NCBI RefSeq assembly: GCF_008831285.2
Contig: NC_045143.1
Location: 6,147,503-6,211,502, forward strand
Length of the DNA: 64,000 nt
From: Nymphaea colorata
Lineage: Eukaryota; Streptophyta; Magnoliopsida; Nymphaeales; Nymphaeaceae
Direction of reading: 5' to 3'
Below are positions 36,047-47,362 of the stretch, piece by piece. Every line of letters begins with the position of its first letter. Position 1 is the stretch's first letter. Position numbers and translations under genes: made by a program. The notes beneath the pieces were generated by a model. It was given only the letters and a program-made list of their open reading frames with translations, did no database searches and was not told where the DNA came from.

Positions 36047-36566
36047 CGAGGGCCCCGTTTGATTGCCCGGGTAAAAGGAAAATATGCAGAAAAAACTGTA
36101 CGGCGCCCGTCTCACGACGTATCAAACAGGGTGAAAATTCACCCATTGTTCGTTAAAACGAGTTTCACCCGTCTCCTCCCTCCGTAGTTGACGACAGCTA
36201 TCTCCATCCTGCCCTGTTTTCTCTCGTCTTTCCCATGTGTTGCCTCTTAGACATCATATATGACTCTTACATTTTGTATTGGAGAATATACTACCAAATC
36301 CACTTCTTTGTTATATGATGATCCTGTCTTATTATTCCCCAAGTTGTTCCAGTCTCCATGGATTAGCAAAAAAGTTGGAAGTTGAAAGTGGTTAATTTTA
36401 CCCTGCAAAAAACTATCTTGTGCATCAAACATGGTTAATTTTACCATGCTAAATTCTACCATGTCATCAAACAGGGCCTCAAATTGGAAGAGAAAAAATT
36501 TTTCAGAAAAAATTATCATGGTAAATTTATCACGTTAAATTCTTTCTGTGCATCAAACGAGCCTGA
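36047..36566. mobile_element. Possible degenerate MITE (GTTTGAT-type ends)
   Basis: The left end reads GGGCCCCGTTTGATTGCCCG and the right end ATCAAACGAGCC, so the ends are roughly inverted. Two further internal CATCAAACAGGG-like words are present. The pattern resembles Harbinger/Mutator-like MITEs beginning GGGCCCGTTTG. No clean target duplication was seen. Confidence 0.35.
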
Positions 36567-38809
36567 AAGAAAGAGAATGTTAAAAGTTGTCCTTCATTAA
36601 ATATAATCTTCTTGAACAGAAAAAAGAAAAGAATAAAGAGTACCAACATGCATCAAGAAACATAAGGCCCTCTCAGAAACATAGGGCCGTCTGACCAAAT
36701 GTAATGCGGCTCTTTAGTGCACTGCAGTAACCACCTTTTCTTGTAGTATAATTTATTTAATCGATGTTGAAAATACTTAGTTCATGCTAATTTGGATCCG
36801 CATCCAGAAATAGAATACACCTCGTCCACCTGGACGCGCTAACCAGTGCCTCATGACAATCAGATTAGAAGTTTTAAACTTCAAAAACAGTCCCCATAAA
36901 ATTGAACTTTGGGTATGAGGAGAATAAAAATCGTTGAAAACGAACATAATCCATCTATAAAGCAATTCAACTTCTAGACATTCGATTGCAAAATCATACC
37001 AACAAAACCCATCATCCAACCACCGCACCTTATAACAGTCAGATCTATTGCAGACACGAATTCCATGAAAGAATGCATGTAGACACAAAAAGGGTAGAAG
37101 AAAGCGTGATCTCCAGCAACAGTCAACTAACACCAATGCCGTTCATGGAAAACTCCCCAGCATCATAACATAATAATGGAAGAATATGAAAACAACATCA
37201 GATGAAAGTTACAAAATAAAGGAGAAATACACGACAAACGAAGGATGTAATCTAAAGCCCAACATTCATCAAACATGCATGTGCATACTTTAGAGAATCG
37301 GGCAGCAGCAAGAAAATTCGCATTCCGAAACGACGAAACAAAAACGTTCAAGATTGAGGACGACAAAGAAGGAACAAGAAAGAAAATGCTAAAAGAACAC
37401 GAAGAAGATGGAAACATGGGAGAGAAGAAGATGAAAGTTTATTTAACAGAAGGTGGTTTAGGTATGAAGGCAAGAAAAAGGAAACGAACATTACCTAAAA
37501 ACCAGACTCTCCAATGGCTGCCAAGGAGACGAGCAGCAGGAGCAGCCGAGCAGGTTGTGAAGGGCTCGGCTTTGAGGCAGCTGAATTTGTTGTGCGTTAG
37601 TAGAAGATTACTCTGCTAGATGTGCATTTTCAAGTATGATCTGAAACATGTCATGGCCTTCGTTCATGTTATTGTAAAATGGAATATCATAGGGTTTTAT
37701 GAACCTACGTCCCTTTATTAATTAGTGAATAATTAATTACGTGTGACCACAAAAAAAATTCAATTATATTTTAGATCTTCCAATATTTTAGTGAATAATG
37801 AAAGTATGGGTGGAAGAATAGCCGGCAGGGATGTTAACTTACTGAATTTGATCAAATGTACCTTTTACCATATCTAATTTATCGCAAATTCACATATACA
37901 TATCAAAACGTCAATAAAGAAAAATCTGTATCATATTTGAATCTTATTCTTTAACTTTCACAATCTGATCTTGATCTGAATCCAATTTTAAACTCTAATC
38001 TCAATGTAAATCCAAATTTTAAATATACCCCCGTATTTGAACTGCGTTATTGTTAAGGGTCGACATTCAAATGCACATATGTTTAGGATATTTATTTAAA
38101 ACTAAATTCAAACTTTCATACACTTGGATGTTTATTTAAAATTGAATTCAAATTTGAAGCTGATTGGATATAGATTTTTCAATTTGAATATGATCCAATT
38201 TCTTAATTGGACGCAAATCTTTTCTATTATCTCACCTTTTTTAATCCTTTGACATCCACTATAATTGATGATAGTTGTGGATTTAGCAATGATCTATGGT
38301 TCTTTCAACGGAAAAAATTTGAAAATTTAGCAGTCCCAACAATTGTGCGGCATCCATATGAGATCTTCCGATTCAAGAAGCGGTTGTGTAAATAGTCACT
38401 ATTGTTTTGCGTTTTATTTTTTTTAAATTCAACCATGTACTCAGAATGTCCAAAAATGTATAAATAAAAGGATCATATGCACACATTTAAATGGGTTTTG
38501 TGACTTGAACGATATCGACGACTATTAATTGTTAAATCCTTGTTAAATATCTTTTTAAAGATTTGTTATGCTTTTCAAATTTTGGTTGAAATTGCGAAAG
38601 TGACAACCGGAAAACGGTCAAAACGATACGACGGGAAGATGTTTGGGCGGGAAATTAGTTCTAAGCTCTCAAGGAAGAACAAAGAGATCATGGTGTCAAC
38701 GAAACAATAAATTATATATTATGTAATAGCACAGAAGAATCCACCACAAGTTAATTGGGCCTTGCACCCTCAGTCAGCGCCAGTCATGAAGCTTCCAAGT
38801 TCCACCAAC
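36567..38809. other. Intergenic, no supported gene
   Basis: Several open frames of 60-120 codons on both strands have no recognisable content. At 37840-38200 there are repeated TTTGAATC/AATTCAAATTTGAA words, like common dispersed plant repeats. A GC-richer segment at about 37490-37620 could be an untranslated exon, but nothing supports it. Confidence 0.4.
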
Positions 38810-39295
38810 TCACAGAAGAATCGCTGCAGCCGCAGCCATGCCAACAAAGGAGACGGCCTGAGCCTTGACGGCGAAAGCTCCGCTGGTTCCGGTGGTGGTA
38901 TCCATTTCCGGCGCCGGTGCCGTTGCAAACGTATCATCGACCGCAGGAGGACCAGGGGGGCTGTTCACAGGCGACGCAAGTGGTGCAGCCTCCGCAACAT
39001 CGCCGGAAGGAGAATGTGCTACAGGTGGAGTTGATTTCTTTCCGGTGGCAGGGGACGGTCCGCCTGCGCTGGGTGCGCTACCGACGCTTGGGGAGGTGAC
39101 CGGCGCAGTGGTGGTGGTGGTGGCGGTCGGGGATGCGGCTTTAGGGGTGGATGAGGGGGAAGCGGCTCTCACGGTGGGAGGTGCCGCGTCCGACTTGGAT
39201 GGGGCGGAGGTGGGGGTGGCGGCGGGGGCGAGTGCGGAGACGGCGACCGCGCAGGCGAGGAAGACAACTGCCAGGGTGGGGAGTCTGCGTGCCAT
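38810..39295 (-). CDS. Classical arabinogalactan protein, GPI-anchored
   Basis: 161-residue, single-exon cell-wall/plasma-membrane proteoglycan core. A signal peptide covers about residues 1-21 (MARRLPTLAVVFLACAVAVS). A middle of about 110 residues is rich in Pro, Ala, Ser and Thr, with AP, SP, TP and PP dipeptides, the sites for proline hydroxylation and arabinogalactan addition in this family. The C-terminus is a hydrophobic tail (VGMAAAAAILL) after small residues, a typical GPI-attachment signal removed in the ER. There is no Lys-rich domain or fasciclin domain, so it is of the classical type. High GC (over 60%) contrasts with its AT-rich surroundings. The opposite strand has a 154-codon shadow frame. 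Confidence 0.93.
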   Translation of the reverse strand: MARRLPTLAVVFLACAVAVSALAPAATPTSAPSKSDAAPPTVRAASPSSTPKAASPTATTTTTAPVTSPSVGSAPSAGGPSPATGKKSTPPVAHSPSGDVAEAAPLASPVNSPPGPPAVDDTFATAPAPEMDTTTGTSGAFAVKAQAVSFVGMAAAAAILL

Positions 39296-39416
39296 TGTTG
39301 GTGCTGCCTTGCCGGAAAGCGGAAAATGAAGAAGCGGAGGTGCTGGTTTCCGGCAAATGCAGCACTCTCACTGGTGGTGCAAGAGTGAGAGGCGAGTTGG
39401 AAAAGGGTGGGGACGC

Positions 39417-39427
39417 CATATTTGTAG
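39417..39427 (-). promoter_or_regulatory. Candidate TATA box of the arabinogalactan protein gene
   Basis: The minus strand reads CTACAAATATG about 125 bp upstream of the ATG. Positional inference. Confidence 0.35.
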
Positions 39428-40284
39428 ACACAAAGAGGTGGGAGAGGAAGATAACCGCCCACCAGATCGGCGGTTGTCGTGTGTCCACGGCCGTTCTTAT
39501 CGTTTGACCGTCCTGATTTGGTGGCACCGGACAGGTTAGGACTCCGGTTTTGCCGGTTTACCAACCGTAATTTTAGGGCTTGTTAGAGACAGAGGAATGC
39601 AGCGTCAACCGGCCGGAAAATTTCACTACCGACGAACCAGATCCATTGAGTAGGGATCCGGCGAAGAAAACGGGGAGCCGTTAGGTTATAACCAAATCCA
39701 GAACCAAGTCCGAAGTCCACCCGAGTTGCGTGTAATCGGCAGATTTTATTCCAAGTTGGATTCAGGTACTTCATATTAGAAATTGAAGTACTAAGTTTGA
39801 ATTTATAAATAGGAAGATAACATCCATATAATCTCAAGGGAGAAGCGGCCCGAATCTTGGAGAGCCAATCACCGAGGTTGGATCCAAACTATCAGAACAC
39901 AATTTGACTTCCTTTTCTTAAATTGGCCCAATCAGAACGAATCATTCAGATGGGTACTTGGATCAAATTCTGCTCTCTAAATTTTTTCCATGTCATTTTC
40001 CTAGGGATGCAATGGATCTCTTTTTTTTTTCAGAAAAACTAATTACTTGAAAGGGTTCTTTATGTCCACAGTTGTGAAAATCAACCGAAAAAAGAATCAT
40101 TCGTATTGGACATTCAAGATATGTTTTATACGCTAACAACAATGCTAACTATTGATTATCAATCCTCCATAAAATATTAGCTAAACAATTAACAAGTATT
40201 TTTTTTATTTGCATTTGTACATCATGTTTTCGCTATGTAGATTGCTCCGTCCCCGTCCAGTAAAAAGTACCGTAGGGCATAGAT

Positions 40285-40285
<1 letters not shown>

Positions 40286-40370
<85 letters not shown>
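40286..40370. repeat. (AT)n microsatellite, about 40 units
   Basis: An essentially pure AT dinucleotide run of about 84 bp. Confidence 0.97.
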
Positions 40371-40376
<6 letters not shown>

Positions 40377-40461
40377 GACAATTACACTGTAACTCTGTTC
40401 AGCCATCTAAGGATTGCCTTGATCCAATAAGGAGAAAAATAAGAATAAAAAGGTGATGATC

Positions 40462-40464
<3 letters not shown>

Positions 40465-40506
<42 letters not shown>
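40465..40506. repeat. (TC)n microsatellite, about 21 units
   Basis: Pure TC run of about 42 bp, roughly 95 bp to the right of the (AT)n run. Confidence 0.97.
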
Positions 40507-40509
<3 letters not shown>

Positions 40510-41724
40510 CATAGAGTAAGCAGTTAAAGAAAAAAAAAAGAGCAGCAGAACCAGAAATTTCTGGCTGGCGGGCACTAGTACTTGCATGCCGTATCGATAT
40601 ACAAATGAGCATTTCATATGGATATGCATGGTCAACCGCCCACACTTGCCTGGAAAATAAGGGTTGCGAGTCACCCTTGTGAGCGCGGAAATAAAACATG
40701 AAGTGATTTCAAGCCATTTGTAAGCCGTGGAACTGAAGTCAAGACACACCCACAACGTACACCCTCTTCCTTTTTACACATCCATGAAACCTTAGAAACC
40801 CATTGATCTATGGGAATCTCAAATGTTTGGATATCATTTTCTGGAAATGTTTGGATATCATTTTATTAGTTCAAGGTGAGCGCCATGCTAAATCAGGTCC
40901 GCGGATCTTAAATGCTAGGCAATCAAGCGCCCTCTTAAAGAACAAAGTTTACGATTGTTTCCTCAGGATACCCACACGAGTTCATACTTGGATATCCATT
41001 GGAAGTAATTTCAGATGTACAACGAGAGGGCCTATAGGCCACTTATTAAAGCCATTGAACTCGGAATATGGCAAAGTGGCAAGTAGTACATCTCTTACAA
41101 GTGTCGAAATGGATCTATTCTCCGTCTGCTTAGCTTTGGACATTTATAATTCTTACAAAGGTTTAGTGAAGAACAGGTGTTTGCTGATCCCTGATTACCA
41201 GCTGAGATCATGGTCTCTTTAAATTAAGATGTCAATGATTGTTAAAGGGTAGTAGTCGTGGTTGTTGCATTTAGACTGCAGGAACACAAAATTTATGGAA
41301 CTGAGGGCCAACGTTACCTGTCCGAAAAATGCATCTGAATGCATGTACAAGAAACCAGTAACTTGAAATGGGTTCTACACGCCATACGTCACAATCTTGT
41401 TTAGGACAATAGCTACTCAAATTGAGAGAGCTGGCTGCTCTTCCTTCTCAGGAGAAAGCCGGTTCCATTGATTCATGAAGGTCGCTGAACTCCAATTCAT
41501 GAAGGATACTGAGAATCTCCAATAACTGCTGTAATCAGTATCCGACCATTTTGACTAACTTGGTGAAAGCAAAAAAAAAAAAAAAAAGGCTTGTAGCAGC
41601 AACAGACACCATAACATCATGCCATTTTATACAATGCGAAGAGGACCTCACTGCAGAGGAACCTTCTATTTCAAGCAACATCTCCTCCATTGTGTAAAAG
41701 TACAACCGATACCTATTAACCATG

Positions 41725-44700
41725 CTATTGGTTGGAACCATGGGGTGTCTCCTCTTCCTTGACAGGATGCCCTTCAGTCACTGGAACTTTCTTTGTCACA
41801 GACTTGGGAATGTCCAAATCCTCTTGAGAACATCGTTGCTGCGGATGCGATAGGAGGAGACACATTTGTTTGAAAAGCACGCGGGTCAATCCACCTCCAC
41901 TCTCAAATATGTAACCCTCATGTTCACCCACATGCTCAAGTGCATCCACAAGCGTATCATAGACCTTCTGGGGGCAGTTGTCTGGGCTGGGTTTATCATG
42001 AAGGTAGAGCACATCCAGGGTAAATAATTTCTGACCTTCTGGCCAATGAAACTCAGGTTGGACAGATGATCGGCAGTATATGAGGATCTGAAAGGGAAGA
42101 AAATCAAATTTCAGCTATAGTTACTAACAAAACTTATGTCCCTTACTAAGAATTTAAACCAAGAAGACATAATTCATACATGAAGCAAATACGTTAGAAA
42201 CTAGAATAGCATCTCTAGTCCCAGGGCCGAGCTTTGCATAAGATTGGTGAGGACAAGTTCAGCATCCTCCATAGCAAGTCAAATAGTTAAACATGACTCT
42301 CAAACAAAGATCTGACAGTAACAAACTCAAATCCTCACAACAATAATTTATGCAAGCTAGCTCAAACATCCGCATGGGGTAGTGATTACATACACAAATG
42401 GTCTTATTCCTGTGCTTCAAGAGCCACTACATCATCCTTCTTTTCAGGTAAAAAAAACATGATGGATCCTGGTAGAATTAAGCATGATAAACCGTCAAGA
42501 AAGGGAAGGTCCATAAGTAACCAATAAATGCACGAAGAAAATCTAATGGAAAAATGAAAGCGGTTGCTTGCGATCCACGATTTGCTGGCTCAAAGAGAGA
42601 ATCTGGAATCGTCAGATAATGGCAAGGAACCCAACAATGGTAATTTTGAACTTGTTTAGGGCAGATTTCCCAAAAGCAGATATGATCGCACATGCAACCC
42701 GTTTATCTTCCAGAGTCCCCCAAGCCATTTCACAATATCATCGTAATGGAAAATACTTTCTGCTAACTCTTCTATGCATTTATCAGCATTTGTTAAATAC
42801 CATTACATTGATCAAACAGATCAAAAGTGAATTTTTTTTCTATGTTTTAGTTTATGTACACCCTTCACTTATATTGATTTTTATGTATCTTAAAATGATA
42901 TGCATATGAATGCAAAATGACAAATATGTCATTTATTGATCTTTGTCTAAGAAGGAATCAATCATTTCTCTTGCTTATGTTCATGAGCTAGTTCCACAGG
43001 TTGACTTTGAATCAGATTGGACAACCGTATGTTTTGAGCGACATGAAGAGGACAAAAATACTAAAATGGCTCACAATCAGGAATATTCAGCAAGCTGTAG
43101 TTCAAGCTCAGTTAGGTTTGTTTAGCTGTCAAACTAGGGAATTCCAGCTCTTGTAAAAGGTTGATGAATAAGCAAGTCAAATCCCAAACATTAGTTTCAC
43201 TTATTTCTATCATTAGTAACAAAATAATATAGGATAATTTCCATGGCCTTAACAAAGTTGACTAATTTACACCAGCAAGGAACCTAAACAACTTGGCAGT
43301 TTCACCAACTAGTTGGCACTATGATACATTATATTAATAGAGATGTGAACATCACTTGATGTAATTTTATGTTCTAAAATGAGCATTTTATTGACGTCAA
43401 TGCATTCTCCCAGAAGTGACAGCTTGAACCATGGTCTACCACTTTGAATTACAACTATGTAATATCATTTTCTACCAGTTGATTATTAAATTTTTGTGGT
43501 GACTATGTTTAAGTTAAGAAAAGGTTGTGGGCCTGAAACTCCCAGAAGGGCAACAAGGTTTTCAGTTTTTTTATCCACATTCAGATAAAGGTAACTAACT
43601 AACCAATTTCCAGCACGGCTGAAAAAAAAAAATGTAATGATATTCATGCATTAACACATGCCCATACAGATGCTTGAACATGGAACTACCAAAAGATATA
43701 TAAAGTTATAAACAAAGGAATCTAAAGATAATAAAGAACCAAAACCATGCCCTAACCTTCCTTGTTGGATAGAAGCCTAGAATCGCAGAAACATGACATA
43801 TTGCATATTGTTCCAACTTTATACAAAATTTTCAAGACTTAAAAATGAAAAAATTGTTTGTTGACATGTGTATTAATAATTAATATGGTTCGTGAATATT
43901 GATGATGACCTGCTATACATGAACGTTGGATGCCTGGATGGAGCAACCAAAAGCATCCACTGACTAAAGTATCCAAAGAATATCTCTTCCAGAGATTATG
44001 AAGAGACGAACACAGATAAGAAAAGCATTGGACCAAGAGTAGATGCCTAACATGCATAAGCAGCAATAGTAAAACCGAAAGAAACTTCAAACATTGTCAA
44101 AACACTTGAGATTTCACAATACCCAAATTTCCACATAGAAACCCCATTTTAAAAGACATGTCCCGTGGATGCTCCTGTCATTGGACGAGAAAGATCCTTG
44201 GCTCTAGTTCAAATTTTACATTTCTTTTCTATAAACTACAGTAGTAATCTTAATGTTTTGTGAATACAAATAATGCAGTCTAGGAGAACGGTGAAAACAT
44301 GATACAAGCGGAGTTATATCCATAACAAAACAACCAAATCAACCAATTCTGGACGAGGAGAGCACTTGTTTTCTTTGTCCAATTTAGACGCCCTCTGGTA
44401 ATCACTAGTTTATTATAGACTGAAGAAAAGCAGGGTCGAAAAAAATGACAATGAAAAGAATCCACACATAAATCTTTGAACAAAATACTGAAAAAGAAAA
44501 GAATCCCCAACAGACGCAAGGGGTGGAAGAAGACCCATAAATGGCCTTAGACCTTGATGCTCTTTTAACCCCGCTTACTAAAACCATTCCCCAATTGTAC
44601 CAACAAGACTGTACCATCCTAACAGGAAAACAAAAAATGCACAAAGAAGGATGAACTAAGAAAACGAAGAAAGGCAAGAGGAGGGGAAACAGGTGAGATA

Positions 44701-45268
44701 TACCACTCTGAGGATTCGGGATTGAGCCCGACATCTCCTTCCTTCATAAGCAGCCATCTTGAACAACTGAGAGAGATCGGCCTGATCGTACGACAAATCG
44801 GCCGAGATGGATCTGAGCGCCGATAAAGCCAAATCCACGTCACCACTGAACTCCCTTCGAATCTTCTCGGCAAAAGAGGAACAATCCACAGATCATGAGA
44901 ACGAATTTTCAATCACCACGGAAAATCGACCAAAGAGAAGAGGAGGCGCAGGGAAGGAAGCGGAGACGGGGAAAGTGGTGGCCTACCCAGGAGGCGGAGT
45001 GGGAGAGAGCAGAAAAGGCGAAGCGGTGGTTGGGGTTCATCCGGAGCTTGGCGTGAAGGAAGAGGAGGATGGCCTGCTTGATGGCATCGAGGCGGGTGAT
45101 GGGGCGGCCCTTCGCCCCCGTCACCTTCATGTCCGCCTGGGATTGCCTGTCGATGTCGATGCAGAAGATGATGTCCTCGTGGTTGCAAGGTCTGTTGTGC
45201 CTCAGTGCGTAGGTGGCGCCACTGCTACTCCCCGTTCTCTCCCCGACAGGGCCGCCACTGCCACCCTC

Positions 45269-45271
<3 letters not shown>
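41725..45271 (-). CDS. MERIT40/BABAM1 homologue (BRISC and BRCA1-A complex member 1)
   Basis: Three phase-0 exons: 44987-45271, 44704-44865 and 41725-42087, giving 95+54+120 = 269 aa, a normal length for plant homologues. The protein is a VWA-like scaffold subunit of the BRISC/BRCA1-A deubiquitinase complexes that act on K63-linked ubiquitin in DNA repair and signalling. Key stretches are NHEDIIFCIDIDRQSQ (first VWA strand), LDAIKQAILLFLHAKLRMNP, QSRILRVILIYCRSSVQP across the exon 2/3 join, LDVLYLHDKPSPDNCPQKVYD, and EGYIFESGGGLTRVLF with LSHPQQRC near the end. Donors are GTAGGC and GTATAT. The second intron is long (42088-44703) and holds no recognised gene. A (GA)n run lies immediately upstream of the ATG. 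The first acceptor (CCGAG) was chosen because no other AG is available nearby and the phase fits. Confidence 0.9.

Positions 45272-45272
<1 letters not shown>

Positions 45273-45301
<29 letters not shown>
45273..45301. repeat. (CT)n microsatellite in the MERIT40 5' leader
   Basis: About 14 units directly upstream of the start codon, read as (GA)n in the transcript sense. GA runs in 5' leaders are common in plant genes and may bind GAGA-type factors. Confidence 0.9.
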
Positions 45302-45303
<2 letters not shown>

Positions 45304-47312
45304 AATATTAGCCTTGGTCCTTGGAGAGACTGTGTTCTCAATATATTCATCTCCCTGTAAATCTTTTCAAAAGCTAGTCATGCATTACTTAATGCTACAT
45401 AAGTTCTTTGACCAAAGATAAAACTGGAATAAGTCTACTGACAGTAATCTTCCCTGCATAAAAACAAGTATCCAACCTTTCGTGCTGCCAACTTATACTC
45501 CACTACTTCAATCTTGGACCCTCACAAAGTTCATACTGTCAAACGACCTGTTACCTGTATAAACTTTTTATAAATATACTTTTAACATAGAACATGAGTA
45601 AGCTTTCATAAAATGGCCAAAGCTCAATCGCCTTTACGAAGCCATGTTTCATCTCTCCCTAATATGTTCTTTGACATTTTGTCGATTCCACTAGAGGAAG
45701 TATACTGGGTATCTGTCTAACGACCACACCTTCATTAGGGATCAAATTGCTCGCGATATCTCATATTCTCGTACCATTTTGGCCTACTAACAATACTCAT
45801 TCAAGCACAAATAAAATAATTCACAATTTTTTGATACGGTTTAAATGGGAGTTTATATATCGTATTTTTGGATTTCCCTGTCAACCAGGGGCGAAGGGAG
45901 ATGTAGGCCACGTGTGGCAGTTGCCCACACAGAACCAATCTTTTTCTAAAAGTTCTGCATAAATATTTTTGAGTAATTTTTTCACTTACATGTTGGTGCC
46001 CCTTAAAATTTTAAAATTTTATATTTGGTACCTTTTAGTTTTAGCTGTCAGCCCTCGAAGAGCTCAACTGAAAATCTGAAAAATACTAATTCAGAAACCA
46101 AGCATAATGTAAGTACAAAAAGCTAACAGCCGCTCTCACTTTTCTTCCTCTTCATACTCTTAGATGAATTGATTACTCGGAACCCACCATGACGTAGGCT
46201 TGTGAATAAAAACACAAACGTTCATTTAAGATCTAAGATTTACACCATGGATTTGTAAGCCTTGCATCTTAAAATTTACTGATCTCAAGTCAAACCTCGT
46301 CCCCTTTGTTTTCAAAACATAATGGTGATTTTGAATTCATATCTCTCAAATCTATTGGAATCAGCTGACTACAGCTATGGGTGGATTTTTTTTTTTTTTA
46401 ATTTTAGGATGCTACTGTGTATGATGCTGAAAACAGTCGCAAATGGTAGATTTCATAACTAAAAACTGTTTTCAATCAATTGTCATTACGGAATACACCA
46501 TTTGTGAAAGTTTTTTAATATAAAAAACCCATTCGATCATAGATAAACTACTGATTGCAATTCAGGAAAATGGCTTTCATGCCCTCCAAACATAACACTC
46601 AAAAAACATGCAAACTACATTAATGCTGGCTTCATATATTCTTCAGTTGTATAAAGGGCTGCTTGGCTTGAGCTTATACAAGATTTAAAAAATCGGCCCG
46701 TGTCAGCCTAAATCAGCCGAGCTGAATCGAATCAGTCAGTGGACATCATCTTTTTAGCTCTTTAAAATTTTATTTAATTGTTTTTGTATATATAAAAAAA
46801 ACTTTAGAACATTTGTCACCGATTCACAACCACAACCGTTTTAGTTGAATCAATGATTCAGCTGACCCACTGAGTCGGCAGCCCCGTTCACGATACAACA
46901 CGGTTCATACCTTTTTTCGGTGGATTTTGGGAACTTTAACTTTCGTTTATGATTTTTAAAAAGTGACTATTTTTGTGACTTTTGAATGACCTAATTTTTA
47001 CGAAAAGTATAAGTTAAGGGCTTGAATAATTTATCATTAGTCTAAAAAAAACATTAGCTGCAACATTCCAATCTTATTTTCTGTAGTTAAGTTTTGTAGA
47101 TAATATTTTTTTGCTTCTTTGGTTAACGGAATTTCGTTTTATGAAAAGCGCAGCTTTTAAAAGGTAATTTATGTTTTCAAAAATTATGATTAAAAGGACT
47201 CGCAACTAAAAATTTCTCTTGTTTTGTCAAAAGCTTATTACCTGCTTCCACGTGTGAAAGAATTCCATACATTTCTTAGGTGCTCTTTCAGGTTCTCCAA
47301 CGAAAGGCTGCT
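45302..47312. other. Divergent spacer between MERIT40 and PITH genes
   Basis: 2.1 kb between two divergent genes. About 45890-46030 resembles repeat debris also seen at about 16370-16560 (TTGGTGCCCCTTAAAATTTT). About 46660-46920 contains GAATCGAATCAGTCAG/GATTCAGCTGACCCACTGAG words of dispersed-repeat type. No other gene recognised. Confidence 0.5.
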
Positions 47313-47318
47313 TATAAA
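47313..47318 (+). promoter_or_regulatory. Candidate TATA box of the PITH gene
   Basis: TATAAA lies 45 bp before the ATG at 47363. This would give a very short 5' leader, so transcription may instead start further upstream. Confidence 0.3.
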
Positions 47319-47362
47319 GCAATAGCCTGGAGAGCTCTAGACTCTAGAGATATCGACGCACA

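Larger units (their letters stand above)
39428..41724. other. Intergenic with two microsatellites, no supported gene
   Basis: Contains the (AT)n and (TC)n runs listed separately. A small duplication lies around AAATGTTTGGATATCATTTT (40821-40866). A 139-codon plus-strand frame (40803-41222) has no recognisable domain and starts within that duplication. Confidence 0.5.

Noticed and set aside
37275-37619. 114-codon plus-strand frame and a minus-strand GC-richer segment with a GTAATG donor-like site
   Set aside because: Composition is simple (Lys/Glu-rich), no family match, and no further exon of a gene on either strand could be joined by motif.
38865-39329. 154-codon plus-strand frame rich in Gly, Ala and Val
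   Set aside because: It is antisense to the arabinogalactan protein. The GC-rich Pro/Ala codons read backwards give Gly/Ala. It has no signal or domain of its own.
40803-41222. 139-codon plus-strand frame
   Set aside because: Starts inside a small direct duplication and shows no domain. Probably a chance frame between genes.
42568-42909. 113-codon plus-strand frame
   Set aside because: Lies in the second intron of the MERIT40 gene, on the opposite strand, with a hydrophobic low-complexity tail. No supporting signal.
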